NCBI RefSeq assembly: GCF_005047595.1
Contig: NZ_SUPL01000011.1
Span: 1-47,474 of the forward strand
Reading direction: 5' to 3'
Length of the DNA stretch: 47,474 nucleotides
From: Pontimicrobium aquaticum
GTDB lineage: Bacteria > Bacteroidota > Bacteroidia > Flavobacteriales > Flavobacteriaceae
In this document: positions 34,551 to 45,100 of the stretch, in pieces
Position numbering within the stretch: the stretch's first letter is position 1
Layout: every line of letters starts with the position of its first letter
Translations under genes and position numbers: made by a program
The notes under the pieces: model-generated
Database searches by the model: none
What the model saw: only the letters and a program-made list of their open reading frames with translations
What the model was told of the DNA's origin: nothing

Positions 34551-35828
34551 CTAATTCTCGTTTTTAATAGTCTCTACTTTAGCCTTCATCGCTTTAAAAT
34601 TATCATCATCTCCAAGAGCACTATAAATATTCATTAAAGTTGTAGCGGCATTTATATCTTTTGGGTTAAATTCTAACACCTTAGATAGATAAGGCACTGC
34701 TTCTTTATAAAGGTTTTGTCTATGTTCCTTTAGTTCGTCATATTTTTTATTATCAGCAGCAGAAGTACCTAGAGCATTCATTTCGTCAACAATTCCTTTT
34801 TCTTGATCAAGAATAAGTACTGCCATATTCATATATGCATTTGTATATTCTGGGTCAATTTCTATAGCTCTATTGTAGTACTTTTTTGCAGCTTCAAAAT
34901 CATTGTTATCTGCTGCATTAACCCCTAAATTAAATACTAATACAACATTGTTAGGATCTAATTCTAAAGCTTTGGCTACTGCTTGGGCATATTTAGTATT
35001 GTCTCCCATTTTTCTATATAACTCTGCTTCTACTAGAATCAAACCAGTATCATTTGGATTTGTTTTTTTTGCATTATCTATTGCAGCAATAGCTTTTTCA
35101 TTCTCTCCTTGATTAACATAAATCAAAGCTACATTCTTAGCTATTTCCCCAACCTTAGACTCCGTTTTTACATCTTTAGGGTTAGAGTGTGTTTTTTGCC
35201 TTACAGATACATCTCGCATTGCACTACTTGGAAAAGCTTGTTCTTCACCTGTGGCTACATCAGTAGCAACATATTGGGTCGATATTCCTGTGTAACCAAT
35301 GTCTGCTAATTCAGCATATATCCTTAATGCTGCATCATAATCTTTTCCACTTACTGATGATGTTGCTGCATTATACAAATACAAGGTATCCATTGGTGAT
35401 ACTCTATATGCTTTTTCAAAACTTGTACTTGCCAAAGCATAATTTTGATTTCCATAAGCTGTGGTTCCTTTTTGAACCAAAGCATTACCCATTTCAATTT
35501 TTAATTGATTTGCTTCATCTGAATAAGTTTTTTTTCCGCTATTTGCCTCAACCTGAGATAACATTTTAAAACTTTCTAAAGCAGTGTCTATATCACTATT
35601 ACTACCTGCGCCTTTAGCATAAAATGCTTGACCTTTTAAAAAGTAAAATTTTGCTTTTGTTTTATCGTCCATAGCAGACATTAAAGATTCTGCGGCACTA
35701 ATAGCAGCTTTAGCATCTGAGAAGTTACTACTTTTTATAGCTTTTTCTGCGGTTTTTAATTCTTTCTTCTGAGCGAAAGAAAAAGTACCAATCATTAAAG
35801 CTAATGCTAATACAACCTGTTTTTTCAT
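34551..35828 (-). CDS. Exported tetratricopeptide-repeat protein
   Basis: A 425-residue protein with a signal peptide (MKKQVVLALALMIGTFSFAQ) and an all-helical body of TPR motifs. The clearest repeats are KGTTAYGNQNYALASTSFEK, the ENEKAIAAIDNAKKTNPNDT region, the ALELDPNNVVLVFNLGVNAA region, and DFEAAKKYYNRAIEIDPEYT. It would act as a protein-interaction scaffold in the periplasm or at the outer membrane; the partner is unknown. It begins 17 bases after gyrA in the same direction, so read-through from gyrA is likely. Confidence 0.88.
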   Translation of the reverse strand: MKKQVVLALALMIGTFSFAQKKELKTAEKAIKSSNFSDAKAAISAAESLMSAMDDKTKAKFYFLKGQAFYAKGAGSNSDIDTALESFKMLSQVEANSGKKTYSDEANQLKIEMGNALVQKGTTAYGNQNYALASTSFEKAYRVSPMDTLYLYNAATSSVSGKDYDAALRIYAELADIGYTGISTQYVATDVATGEEQAFPSSAMRDVSVRQKTHSNPKDVKTESKVGEIAKNVALIYVNQGENEKAIAAIDNAKKTNPNDTGLILVEAELYRKMGDNTKYAQAVAKALELDPNNVVLVFNLGVNAADNNDFEAAKKYYNRAIEIDPEYTNAYMNMAVLILDQEKGIVDEMNALGTSAADNKKYDELKEHRQNLYKEAVPYLSKVLEFNPKDINAATTLMNIYSALGDDDNFKAMKAKVETIKNEN

Positions 35829-35845
35829 TTTTAATTGTTTAAATA

Positions 35846-38380
35846 TTAATTGTTGTTTTCTGTTTCAATATTATCAAGAGTTGTGCCATCATTTGCTGAA
35901 GCGTCTGTTTTAGGTGTTTCAGAATCATCAACATCATCTTCATCATGCATAACTTTAGCAACAGCTGCAATTGAATCGTTGTTTTTTAGATTAATAAGCT
36001 TAACACCTTGTGTAGCACGCCCCATAACTCTTAAATCTTCAACTGCCATTCTAATAGCAATCCCAGATTTGTTGATTATCATTAAGTCATCTTCATCACT
36101 TACATTCTTGATAGCTACTAAATTACCTGTTTTTTCTGTAATTGAAATGGTTTTAACTCCTTTTCCTCCACGATTGGTAACTCTATAATCTTCTAAGCTT
36201 GAACGTTTACCATAACCGTTTTCTGAAACGACAAGTATATCGCTATCCATATCATTAACAGCAATCATGCCTATAACTTCATCTGTATTTTCATCTTGAA
36301 GCCTAATTCCACGAACACCAGAGGCGTTTCTTCCCATAGGACGTGTTTTTGCCTCTTCAAAACGTATGGCTTTTCCTGATTTTAGTGCCAACATCACTTG
36401 ACTTTCGCCAGTTGTAAGTTTTGCTTCTAAAAGCTCATCGCCTTCCTTGATCGTTATTGCATTAATACCATTTGTTCTTGGTCTAGAATATTGTTCTAAT
36501 GAAGTCTTCTTTACCTGACCTTTTTTAGTTGCCATGATTACATAATGATTATTAATGTAATCTTCATCTTTTAAATCTTGAGTACAAATAAATGCTTTTA
36601 CTTTATCGTTTTGCTCAATATTTATAAGGTTTTGAATGGCTCTTCCTTTTGAAGTTTTACTACCTTCTGGGATCTCATAAACACGCATCCAGAAACATTT
36701 TCCTTTTTGAGTGAAGAACAACATGTATTGGTGGTTAGTACCAACAAATAAATGTTCTAAGAAATCTTCATTTCTTGTGGTTGATGCTTTTTGTCCAACA
36801 CCTCCTCTATTTTGAGTTTTATATTCTGTAAGGGATGTTCTTTTAATATAACCTGCATGAGATATAGTAATAACTACTTTCTCGTTTGGTATCATATCTT
36901 CAATACTTAAGTCGCCACCAGCATATTCAATAACCGAACGACGCTCATCACCATATTTTTGCTTAACTTCATGAAGCTCTTCTTTAATGATATCCATTCG
37001 ACGCTCTTTCTTTTCTAGAATATCTTTTAGATCTTCAATGGTAATCATTAATGCATCATACTCTGCTCTTAGCTTGTCTTGCTCCAAACCTGTAAGCTGG
37101 CGTAAACGCATTTCAACAATAGCTTTGGCTTGAATTTCAGTAAGCTCAAATCTATCTATTAACTTTTGCCTGGCTTCATCTGCATTAGCAGAGGCACGTA
37201 TTAAGGCTATTACTTCATCAATATTATCAGACGCAATAATTAATCCTTCAAGAATATGCGCTCTTTCTTCAGCTTTACGTAATTCGTACGTGGTTCTTCT
37301 TACAACAACTTCATGACGATGTTCTACAAAATAATGAATCATATCTTTTAGATTCAACATTTGTGGACGACCATTTACTAGTGCAATATTATTAACACTA
37401 AACGATGATTGTAATGCAGTATATTTATAAAGCTTATTTAATACAATGTTTGGTATAGCATCACGTTTTAAAACATACACAATTCGCATACCATTTCTAT
37501 CTGACTCATCACGAATAGTAGCAATGCCTTCAAGTTTTTTATCGTTAACAAGATCGGCCGTCTTTTTAATCATGTCTGCTTTATTGACTTGATAAGGAAT
37601 TTCAGTAACGATTATGCATTCGCGACCTTGAACTTCTTCAATAATTGCTTTACCTCGCATAACTACACGACCACGACCTGTTTTAAAAGCCTCTCTTACT
37701 CCATCATAACCATAAATAATACCACCTGTTGGAAAATCTGGTGCTTTTATATGTGTTATAAGTTCATCAATTTCAATGTCGTTGTTATCGATATATGCAA
37801 TGATACCATCTACAACTTCAGATAAGTTATGAGGTGGCATATTAGTTGCCATACCAACAGCAATACCAGATGCACCATTAACTAATAGTCCTGGAATTCT
37901 TGTTGGAAGAACTGTTGGCTCTTTTAGTGTGTCATCAAAGTTTAATTTATGATCGACAGTTTCTTTGTCAATGTCTGCCAACATGTCCTCAGAAATTTTG
38001 CGCATACGTGCTTCTGTATAACGCATTGCTGCAGGACTGTCTCCATCTATTGAACCAAAGTTTCCTTGTCCATCAACTAACATGTAACGTAAACTCCATT
38101 CTTGAGCCATACGCACCATAGTATCATACACCGATGTATCACCATGTGGATGATACTTACCAAGTACTTCACCAACTATTCTAGCGGATTTTTTGTGTGC
38201 TGTGTTAGACTTTACACCTAATTCATGCATGCCAAAGAGCACACGTCTGTGCACTGGTTTTAAGCCATCTCTTACGTCTGGCAATGCACGTGACACAATG
38301 ACTGACATTGAGTAATCAATGTAAGCCGATTTCATTTCATCTTCAATATTTATTGGAATGAGTTTTTCTCCTTCTGCCAT
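35846..38380 (-). CDS. gyrA: DNA gyrase subunit A
   Basis: The 844-residue breakage-reunion subunit of gyrase, which introduces negative supercoils together with GyrB (not in the window). Catalytic Tyr121 lies in [10 protein letters not shown]. The quinolone-determining region reads [19 protein letters not shown]; the place of E. coli Ser83 is held by Thr82 and that of Asp87 by Asp86. The C-terminal beta-pinwheel contains a GyrA-box-like NRGGKGVKT. The last about 40 residues are acidic and low-complexity. It starts at an ATG, with clpC divergent 261 bases away, and the TPR gene follows. Confidence 0.97.
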   Translation of the reverse strand: MAEGEKLIPINIEDEMKSAYIDYSMSVIVSRALPDVRDGLKPVHRRVLFGMHELGVKSNTAHKKSARIVGEVLGKYHPHGDTSVYDTMVRMAQEWSLRYMLVDGQGNFGSIDGDSPAAMRYTEARMRKISEDMLADIDKETVDHKLNFDDTLKEPTVLPTRIPGLLVNGASGIAVGMATNMPPHNLSEVVDGIIAYIDNNDIEIDELITHIKAPDFPTGGIIYGYDGVREAFKTGRGRVVMRGKAIIEEVQGRECIIVTEIPYQVNKADMIKKTADLVNDKKLEGIATIRDESDRNGMRIVYVLKRDAIPNIVLNKLYKYTALQSSFSVNNIALVNGRPQMLNLKDMIHYFVEHRHEVVVRRTTYELRKAEERAHILEGLIIASDNIDEVIALIRASANADEARQKLIDRFELTEIQAKAIVEMRLRQLTGLEQDKLRAEYDALMITIEDLKDILEKKERRMDIIKEELHEVKQKYGDERRSVIEYAGGDLSIEDMIPNEKVVITISHAGYIKRTSLTEYKTQNRGGVGQKASTTRNEDFLEHLFVGTNHQYMLFFTQKGKCFWMRVYEIPEGSKTSKGRAIQNLINIEQNDKVKAFICTQDLKDEDYINNHYVIMATKKGQVKKTSLEQYSRPRTNGINAITIKEGDELLEAKLTTGESQVMLALKSGKAIRFEEAKTRPMGRNASGVRGIRLQDENTDEVIGMIAVNDMDSDILVVSENGYGKRSSLEDYRVTNRGGKGVKTISITEKTGNLVAIKNVSDEDDLMIINKSGIAIRMAVEDLRVMGRATQGVKLINLKNNDSIAAVAKVMHDEDDVDDSETPKTDASANDGTTLDNIETENNN

Positions 38381-38641
38381 AAATAAATTTATTAGTTTTT
38401 GTAGGTTTTCAAATCGAGCTAATATAACAATTTTGTTAGTCCAACAACTACGAAAACAAGGCTTTTTTAAGACTTTTTATCAACAATATTTTGGGTGGTT
38501 TTGGTTAATAACTATAGTAAGTTTTGTTTTGATTTATAAGACTTTTTATTGTCTTTTAACCTAACAAACTATAATTAAGGTATAGTTTTTGCCTTTATAC
38601 AGTAGTTTTTATTATTTTTAATGCAGAAAGGAACCAAATTT

Positions 38642-41191
38642 ATGGACGATAATTTTTCACCAAGAGTAAAAGATGTAATTGCATATAGCAAGGAGGAAGC
38701 ATTGCGTTTAGGTCATGATTTTATTGGCACTGAACATTTAATGCTTGGTCTGTTACGTGATGGAAATGGGAAAGCAATTGATATTTTAAGTGCTTTAGAA
38801 ATTGATTTAAATCATCTAAGAAGAAAAGTAGAAATACTAAGTCCTGCTAACCCAAATATTGCGACAGCATCTAACGAAAAGAAGAACCTACATTTAACAA
38901 GACAAGCAGAACGTGCTTTAAAAACTACGTTTCTGGAAGCTAAACTATTTCAAAGTACTTCCATTAACACAGCACATTTACTGTTATGTATCTTAAGAAA
39001 TGAGAATGACCCAACTACAAAACTATTAAACAAACTTAAAGTGGATTACGATAACGTGAAAGACCAATTTAAATACATGATTGCAAACGATGATGACTAT
39101 ATAGAGTCTCCAAAGGCAGAATCTTTTTCTGATGAAGGCGACACACCTGAAGGAAGTTCTAAAGAAAATCCGTTTAATCAACCAACAGGAAAAGGTGCCA
39201 AAAAGTCAAAAACACCAGTTTTAGATAATTTTGGTAGAGATCTTACTGCTTTAGCAGAAGAAGGCAAACTCGATCCTGTTGTTGGAAGAGAAAAAGAAAT
39301 TCAGCGTGTATCTCAAATATTGAGCAGACGTAAAAAGAACAACCCACTTTTAATTGGTGAACCTGGAGTTGGTAAATCTGCCATTGCCGAAGGTTTAGCT
39401 AATAGAATTGTGAGTAAAAAAGTATCTAGAATATTATTCAATAAACGCGTAGTAACTTTAGATTTAGCAAGTTTAGTTGCAGGTACAAAGTATAGAGGAC
39501 AATTTGAAGAGCGAATGAAAGCAGTTATGAACGAGCTTGAAAAAAATGATGATATCATTTTATTTATTGACGAGATTCATACTATTGTTGGCGCAGGTGG
39601 TGCTACGGGAAGTTTAGATGCATCAAACATGTTTAAACCAGCCCTTGCAAGAGGAGAAATTCAATGTGTGGGTGCCACAACACTAGATGAGTATAGACAA
39701 TATATTGAAAAAGATGGTGCTTTAGAGCGTCGTTTTCAAAAAGTAATTGTAGAGCCAACAACCGTTGTTGAGACTATTGAGATTCTAAACAACATTAAAG
39801 GAAAATATGAAGAACACCATAATGTTGAATATACACAAGAAGCTATTGAAGCTTGTGTAAAGCTAACAAATCGCTATATGACCGAACGTTTTTTACCAGA
39901 CAAAGCTATTGATGCTTTAGATGAAGCTGGTTCTAGAGTTCATATCACCAATATAGATGTACCCAAACAAATACTCGAGTTAGAAAAACAACTAGAAGAT
40001 GTAAAAGAAACTAAAAACTCCGTTGTAAAGAAGCAAAAATATGAAGAGGCTGCAAAGCTTAGAGACGATGAGAAACGCATAGAAAAGAGCCTCGCTGAAG
40101 CGCAGGCAAAGTGGGAAGAAGACTCAAAATTGCATCGAGAAGTAGTTACAGAAGATAATGTTGCTGATGTCGTTTCTATGATGACTGGAATTCCTGTAAA
40201 CCGAATTGCGCAAACCGAAAGTAATAAACTTGCCAAATTACCTGAGTTAATCAAAGGTAAGGTTATTGGTCAAGACGAAGCTGTTAGTAAAGTAGTAAAG
40301 GCCATACAACGTAATCGTGCTGGATTAAAAGATCCAAACAAACCCATTGGTTCGTTTATATTTTTAGGTCAAACAGGAGTGGGTAAAACACAGTTAGCTA
40401 AGGTGTTAGCGCGTGAATTATTTGACAGTGAAGATGCTTTGGTTAGAGTGGATATGAGTGAGTATATGGAAAAATTCGCAATCTCTCGTTTAATCGGCGC
40501 GCCTCCTGGTTATGTCGGTTACGAAGAAGGTGGTCAATTAACCGAAAAAGTAAGGCGCAAACCATACGCTGTTGTATTATTAGATGAAATAGAAAAAGCA
40601 CATCCAGATGTATTTAATATGCTATTACAAGTATTGGATGATGGATTCTTAACCGATAGCTTAGGTAGAAAAATTGATTTTAGCAATACTATTATTATAA
40701 TGACCTCCAATATTGGTGCAAGAAAGCTTAAGGACTTTGGTTCAGGTGTTGGTTTTGGTACAGCTGCACAAAAAGCACAAGCAGGCTCTCACGCAAAAGG
40801 TGTTATTGAAAATGCTTTAAAGAAAGCTTTTGCCCCAGAATTTTTAAACAGAATTGATGATGTTGTCGTATTTAACGTTCTTGAAAAAGAAGATATTAAT
40901 AAGATTATTGATATCGAATTAGAAAAACTACTTGCTAGAATTAAAGAACTTGGTTATACCCTAAAATTAACCAAAAAAGCTAAAACTTTCATTGCAGATA
41001 AAGGGTTTGACCAGCAATATGGAGCACGTCCTTTAAAAAGAGCCATTCAAAAATACATTGAAGATGCTTTAGCTGAAGAAATCATTGTATCTAAGATTCA
41101 TGAAGGTGATATTATCACTATGGATTACGAAAAAGATGCATCCGAATTAACTGTTAAGGTTAAACATTCAGAAAAACCTACTGAATCGTAG
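38642..41191 (+). CDS. clpC: ATP-dependent Clp protease ATP-binding subunit ClpC
   Basis: AAA+ unfoldase that feeds substrates to ClpP and controls protein quality. At 849 residues it has an N-terminal Clp repeat domain (VKDVIAYSKEEALRLGHDFI), first Walker A GEPGVGKSA and B IILFIDEIHTI, a UVR/middle segment (KKQKYEEAAKLRDDEKRIE), second Walker A GQTGVGKTQ and B VVLLDEIEKAHPD, and the C-terminal D2-small domain. The middle segment is the short ClpC type rather than the long ClpB coiled coil. I use the ATG at 38642 because AAAGGA precedes it at good distance; the ATG at 38621 would add seven residues. A strong terminator follows. Confidence 0.95.
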   Translation: MDDNFSPRVKDVIAYSKEEALRLGHDFIGTEHLMLGLLRDGNGKAIDILSALEIDLNHLRRKVEILSPANPNIATASNEKKNLHLTRQAERALKTTFLEAKLFQSTSINTAHLLLCILRNENDPTTKLLNKLKVDYDNVKDQFKYMIANDDDYIESPKAESFSDEGDTPEGSSKENPFNQPTGKGAKKSKTPVLDNFGRDLTALAEEGKLDPVVGREKEIQRVSQILSRRKKNNPLLIGEPGVGKSAIAEGLANRIVSKKVSRILFNKRVVTLDLASLVAGTKYRGQFEERMKAVMNELEKNDDIILFIDEIHTIVGAGGATGSLDASNMFKPALARGEIQCVGATTLDEYRQYIEKDGALERRFQKVIVEPTTVVETIEILNNIKGKYEEHHNVEYTQEAIEACVKLTNRYMTERFLPDKAIDALDEAGSRVHITNIDVPKQILELEKQLEDVKETKNSVVKKQKYEEAAKLRDDEKRIEKSLAEAQAKWEEDSKLHREVVTEDNVADVVSMMTGIPVNRIAQTESNKLAKLPELIKGKVIGQDEAVSKVVKAIQRNRAGLKDPNKPIGSFIFLGQTGVGKTQLAKVLARELFDSEDALVRVDMSEYMEKFAISRLIGAPPGYVGYEEGGQLTEKVRRKPYAVVLLDEIEKAHPDVFNMLLQVLDDGFLTDSLGRKIDFSNTIIIMTSNIGARKLKDFGSGVGFGTAAQKAQAGSHAKGVIENALKKAFAPEFLNRIDDVVVFNVLEKEDINKIIDIELEKLLARIKELGYTLKLTKKAKTFIADKGFDQQYGARPLKRAIQKYIEDALAEEIIVSKIHEGDIITMDYEKDASELTVKVKHSEKPTES

Positions 41192-41207
41192 AACATTTTT
41201 TTTTAAC

Positions 41208-41241
41208 AAAAAACTCCGCTCACTAACAAGCGGAGTTTTTT
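41208..41241 (+). terminator. Terminator of clpC
   Basis: Arms AAAAAACTCCGCT (41208-41220) and AGCGGAGTTTTTT (41229-41241) around an eight-base loop. The T run after the stem on the plus strand places it as the end of clpC transcription. The next gene starts 30 bases later. Confidence 0.9.
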
Positions 41242-41270
41242 ATTATATTAATTTTTAATTAATTTTAGTT

Positions 41271-41642
41271 ATGTTTAAATCACTAAAATATTCCTTTTGC
41301 ACTATTAATGTCTATAATAGTTTTGTTATTTCTTCAATAAATGAAGGCTTTCACTTAACGCCTGACAAGAACAAGGTTTTAGAAGAAATAGCAAATGATT
41401 ATTTCAGTAATAATCCCTTTGCCTATATATCACATAGAAAACACTCTTACTCTGTTGATCCTTCTATTTACTTACAAACATCTAAAATAAAAAACTTGAT
41501 TGGTATGGCTGTGGTTGCTGAAGTTCCACTAGCAAAAGGTAACGCACAAATTGAAAAGCTATTTTTAGATAAACCTTTTGAAATATTTTCAAGTTTAGAT
41601 GATGCGATAAAATGGGCAAAATCTTTAACAGCTGATGAATAG
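41271..41642 (+). CDS. Conserved flavobacterial protein, possibly STAS/SEC14-like (123 aa)
   Basis: A 123-residue soluble protein with no signal peptide. The pattern of a short beta-strand pair, helix (PDKNKVLEEIANDYFSNN), strand with AYISHRKHSYSVDPSIY, strand IGMAVVAEV, helix KGNAQIEKLFLDKPFEIF and last helix LDDAIKWAKSL fits the small alpha/beta SpoIIAA/STAS-like proteins common in Flavobacteriia. The function is unknown. Its last codons overlap the start of the DksA/TraR-like gene by eight bases, which suggests coupled translation of the two. Confidence 0.7.
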   Translation: MFKSLKYSFCTINVYNSFVISSINEGFHLTPDKNKVLEEIANDYFSNNPFAYISHRKHSYSVDPSIYLQTSKIKNLIGMAVVAEVPLAKGNAQIEKLFLDKPFEIFSSLDDAIKWAKSLTADE

Positions 41643-41967
41643 TGAGGAATTAAAACATATTGAAGAAAAAATAGCAGCAGAAATATTAAAAACTAAAGCT
41701 GCAATATTGCATTACAAAGAACTCACAAAACCCATAGCTCCCGAAAATGCTATAGGAAGAGTATCTCGAATGGATGCCATAAACAATAAAAGTGTTAATG
41801 AAGCTGCTTTAAAAAAAGCAGAACAAAAACTTAAAAATCTACAGATTGCATTATCTAATATAAGTGATGTAGATTTTGGTTTATGCTATAAATGCAAAAA
41901 CTCAATTCCTTTAGGTAGAATTTTATTAATGCCACATACGCATTATTGTGTGCATTGTGCAAGTTAG
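41635..41967 (+). CDS. TraR/DksA-family zinc-finger protein
   Basis: A 110-residue protein with an N-terminal helical hairpin (about 1-78) and a C-terminal four-cysteine zinc finger: C84 and C87 in FGLCYKCKNSI, C105 and C108 in HYCVHCAS. The hairpin tip carries IGRVSRMDAINNKS in place of the acidic DxxDxA tip of canonical DksA, a pattern seen in other short family members. DksA/TraR proteins reach into the RNA polymerase secondary channel to tune promoter use; whether this one does is inferred only from fold. It overlaps the upstream gene by eight bases and is followed by a dispersed repeat. Confidence 0.85.
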   Translation: MNSEELKHIEEKIAAEILKTKAAILHYKELTKPIAPENAIGRVSRMDAINNKSVNEAALKKAEQKLKNLQIALSNISDVDFGLCYKCKNSIPLGRILLMPHTHYCVHCAS

Positions 41968-41975
41968 TATAAACT

Positions 41976-42059
41976 GTCATTGCGAACATAAGGAAGCAAT
42001 CTCATGATACAACCTAATGATTAAGCAGGTTACTTCAGTCGTATCTCCTTCGTAATGAC
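41976..42059. repeat. Dispersed inverted-repeat element, copy 2
   Basis: Left end GTCATTGCGAACATAAGGAA leading into GCAATCTC, and right end CCTTCGTAATGAC, whose complement begins GTCATTACGAAGG, so the tips are inverted. It shares its ends and GCAATCTC core with the copy at 24827-24897 and fills the space between the DksA/TraR-like gene and the terminator. No coding content is seen. It may be mobile through a transposase acting in trans, or fold as an RNA. Confidence 0.75.
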
Positions 42060-42066
42060 GCATAAA

Positions 42067-42096
42067 AAAAAGGAGTCATGAAAATGACTCCTTTTT
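42067..42096. terminator. Bidirectional terminator after the DksA-like and HYR-protein genes
   Basis: Arms AAAAAGGAGTCAT (42067-42079) and ATGACTCCTTTTT (42084-42096) with a GAAA tetraloop on the plus strand. It lies between convergent genes, with T runs after the stem in both directions. Confidence 0.9.
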
Positions 42097-42130
42097 GGTT
42101 TATATGATAATTACTTATCTATTCAAGACA

Positions 42131-45100
42131 TTAATTTCCTGATGTCGCAACAACCTTTTTGGTCATTGTTCCTTGACTTGTAATTACTTTAATATAATAC
42201 ATCTGGTCTGAACCGTTAATGCTCAATGGCATTGTAGCATCAGTACCTCTCATGTATGAAGCATCATCTTTGCTTAATACTAGCATACCTTTTGTATCAT
42301 ACACTTCTACTTTTACATTAGTATCAAAATCGAAGTTGTAAGCAATGGTTACTTCTCCATTAAATGGTACTGGGTACGCTCTGAAGTCTACTGTTGTATC
42401 AACCCCTGAATCGTAATCGTTTGCAGATGACGCCGAGGAGCTATCTACTATACTCCAAGTATAAACTACACTACACAAGTCACTTTCGTTGCCACAATCG
42501 TCTGTAGCTGTAAACGTTCTAATCTTCATATAATTAGTAACTCCTGGTTCTGGTACATCACCTATACAATCTACTCTTAGAATTTTACAATTTAAATTAT
42601 TTTGCATGTAATTAGTTTCATTCCAGTTGGCATCACAATCTGGGAATTCATTATTATTTTGAGAATTCTTAAAGGCAATTAATTGTCCATTCAATCGTAA
42701 TACCCAATCATTTAATGACTCCACAGGGTTCGAATCAGGGTTATCTACACCTTCCTCAAAAGTTAATGTATAAGTACCTTGCCCTGTAACTACTGGTGTG
42801 TAATTAGCTTGAGGCCCAGAGCTTCCAACTACAGTAGTTGTACCATCCCACACAAACGTTGTAAAATGATAACTAGTAGGTCCATTTTGACATGTGAATT
42901 TATACACTGATCCTGGATCATTACTACCAGGTGCTCCTGGTACATAGGTACTATCGTCAGTATCCACATAAGTTACTACTGGATCAGGATCACAATTATC
43001 AGTCGCCGTAATATCAGCCTCAACAGCAAATATTGGTGTTTCGGTTACTTCGCCAAAATCAACATCGTCTGGACAGTTAACTATCACTGGTTTTGTCTCA
43101 TCATTAATAATAATCTTCTGTGTTACCTCTATACTATTTCCACAAGCATCTTCTACCTTATAAATTCTGGTAATAATCTCTGAACAACTACCATTATCAC
43201 TCTCGTCCTTCACCCATGTTACGGTTGGTGTACTACAGTTATCATCGGCATCCGTAACTACTGTTGCATCTGGATTTGGTACATCATCTGAACACTCTAC
43301 ATTGATATCTGATGGATTACTTGCTGTTGGTTTAGTAGCATCCTTAATCGTAATAATCTGTGTTCTTGTTTCTGCTGCATTACCACAAGCATCGGTAACA
43401 TTCCATGTTCTGGTGATTGTACCATTACATGCATCACCTTCTAAAGCACTGTCTTCTCCTTGTACACTTCCGCCTGCATCACAGTTATCTGTCCAGTCTA
43501 AACTGGTCATTGCTGGTACGTCTGCTAAACATGATACTATAATATCTTTTGGTGCAGAAGCTAATACTGGATTAGTAACATCCTTAATAATAATCTTCTG
43601 TGTTACCTCTATACTATTTCCACAAGCATCTTCTACTTTATAAGTTCTGGTAATAATCTCTGGACAACTACCATTATCACTCTCGTCCTTAACCCACGTT
43701 ACGGTTGGTGTACTACAGTTATCTTCCTCATCCGTAACTACTGTTGCATCTGGATTTGGTACATCATCTGAACACTCTACATTGATATCTGATGGATTAC
43801 TTGCTGTTGGTTTAGTAGTATCCTTGATTGTAAATGTTGCTGTAGTAGTTATTTTGTTTCCACACTCATCTTGTGCTGTAAACGTTACTACTGCAGACCC
43901 TGAATTTCCACAGCTTTCAGATAATCCCGTAAAATTATTAGTCCATACTAAGTCATTTGCTGCTGTACAATTATCACTAGCTGTTGCACCTCCATTTGAT
44001 GCTAACCAGGCATTTAATGCTTCTAAATTAGGGTTGCTTCCAGCTTGTGTAAGCGTTTGTTCATTATTAACTGATCCCTTAGTATTTGTCATTGGGTCTG
44101 CCCATGCAAAATCTGCTCTCTTATTACCAGCACCTATTAACTGCAATGAACCATCACTTGAAGTTCCGCTACCTTCTGAAACTCCTATATCAGTAGAATT
44201 CATTCCGTTAGCAGGTCCATCTAGAGCTGTAAAACTACCTTCATAACTGATAAATTCAATAACATCTGATCCATTTACTAATGCAATTCCATCCGGAGCA
44301 CCATTTTGGATTCCTGAATGGTCTGCAGTATAGAAGTTAAATCCAGAATTTGTACTTTGATAACTCAACGACTTTGTTGCATATGATGTACCATTACTAC
44401 CATTATAAAGTACTAACTCGTAGCCAGAGGCATCAAAATTAGCAACCACTTCAACAAACTCATTTACATCTCCTCCAGTATTATCATAATGAAGTTCATT
44501 GATCCATACTTGAGCTTCAACATCCTCAGCAGTTACACATTCTACAGTCTTATCTGCAGCAGCTATTTCTATAACAGGATTTGTCGTATCCTTAATAGTA
44601 ATTATTTGAGTTCTAGTAACCGCTTCATTACCACAAGCATCTTTAATATTCCATGTTCTAGTAATAGTACCACCGCATGTATCACCTACTAATTTTCCGT
44701 CTTCACCCTCAACCGTTCCACCACCTTGGCAATTGTCAACCCAATTTAAGCTAATCATTGCTGGTACATCTTCAATACATTGCACTGTAATATCTTCAGG
44801 AGCTTCATCAATTACTGGTGCAACATCGTCAACTAATCTAAAGAACTTATTATATTCTTGAGTTGTATTACCACAATTATCTTCAACAGTATATGCAATT
44901 GTAAATACAACTCTACAAGCATCTCCTCCTTTGACTACAGATGTAATATTAAACTTAATATCTCCAGCAGGTGTGCAATTATCTGTTGCATCAGCTAAGG
45001 ATAAATTAATATCTGTAATACCAAAAATGTTAAATGTTTCGTCTTGAGTAAGTGTTTGCCCTTCAGTTAGACCTAACTCAACATCATCAGGACAAGTAAC

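Noticed and set aside
35850-36188. 112-codon plus-strand frame inside gyrA
   Set aside because: It is antisense to the well-conserved gyrA C-terminal domain and has Ser/Leu-rich composition without motifs.
38621-38641. Upstream ATG of clpC (MQKGTKF extension)
   Set aside because: AAAGGA lies within the extension at proper distance from the ATG at 38642, and MDDNFSPRVKDV is the expected ClpC start.
39940-40254. 104-codon minus-strand frame inside clpC
   Set aside because: It mirrors the Lys/Glu-rich middle segment of ClpC as a Ser/Phe-rich peptide; no independent support.
43302-44246. Plus-strand frames of 113 and 154 codons opposite the HYR protein
   Set aside because: They lie antisense to a clear repeat-protein frame, are rich in Val/Ser/Leu as expected for a mirrored frame, and show no known motif.
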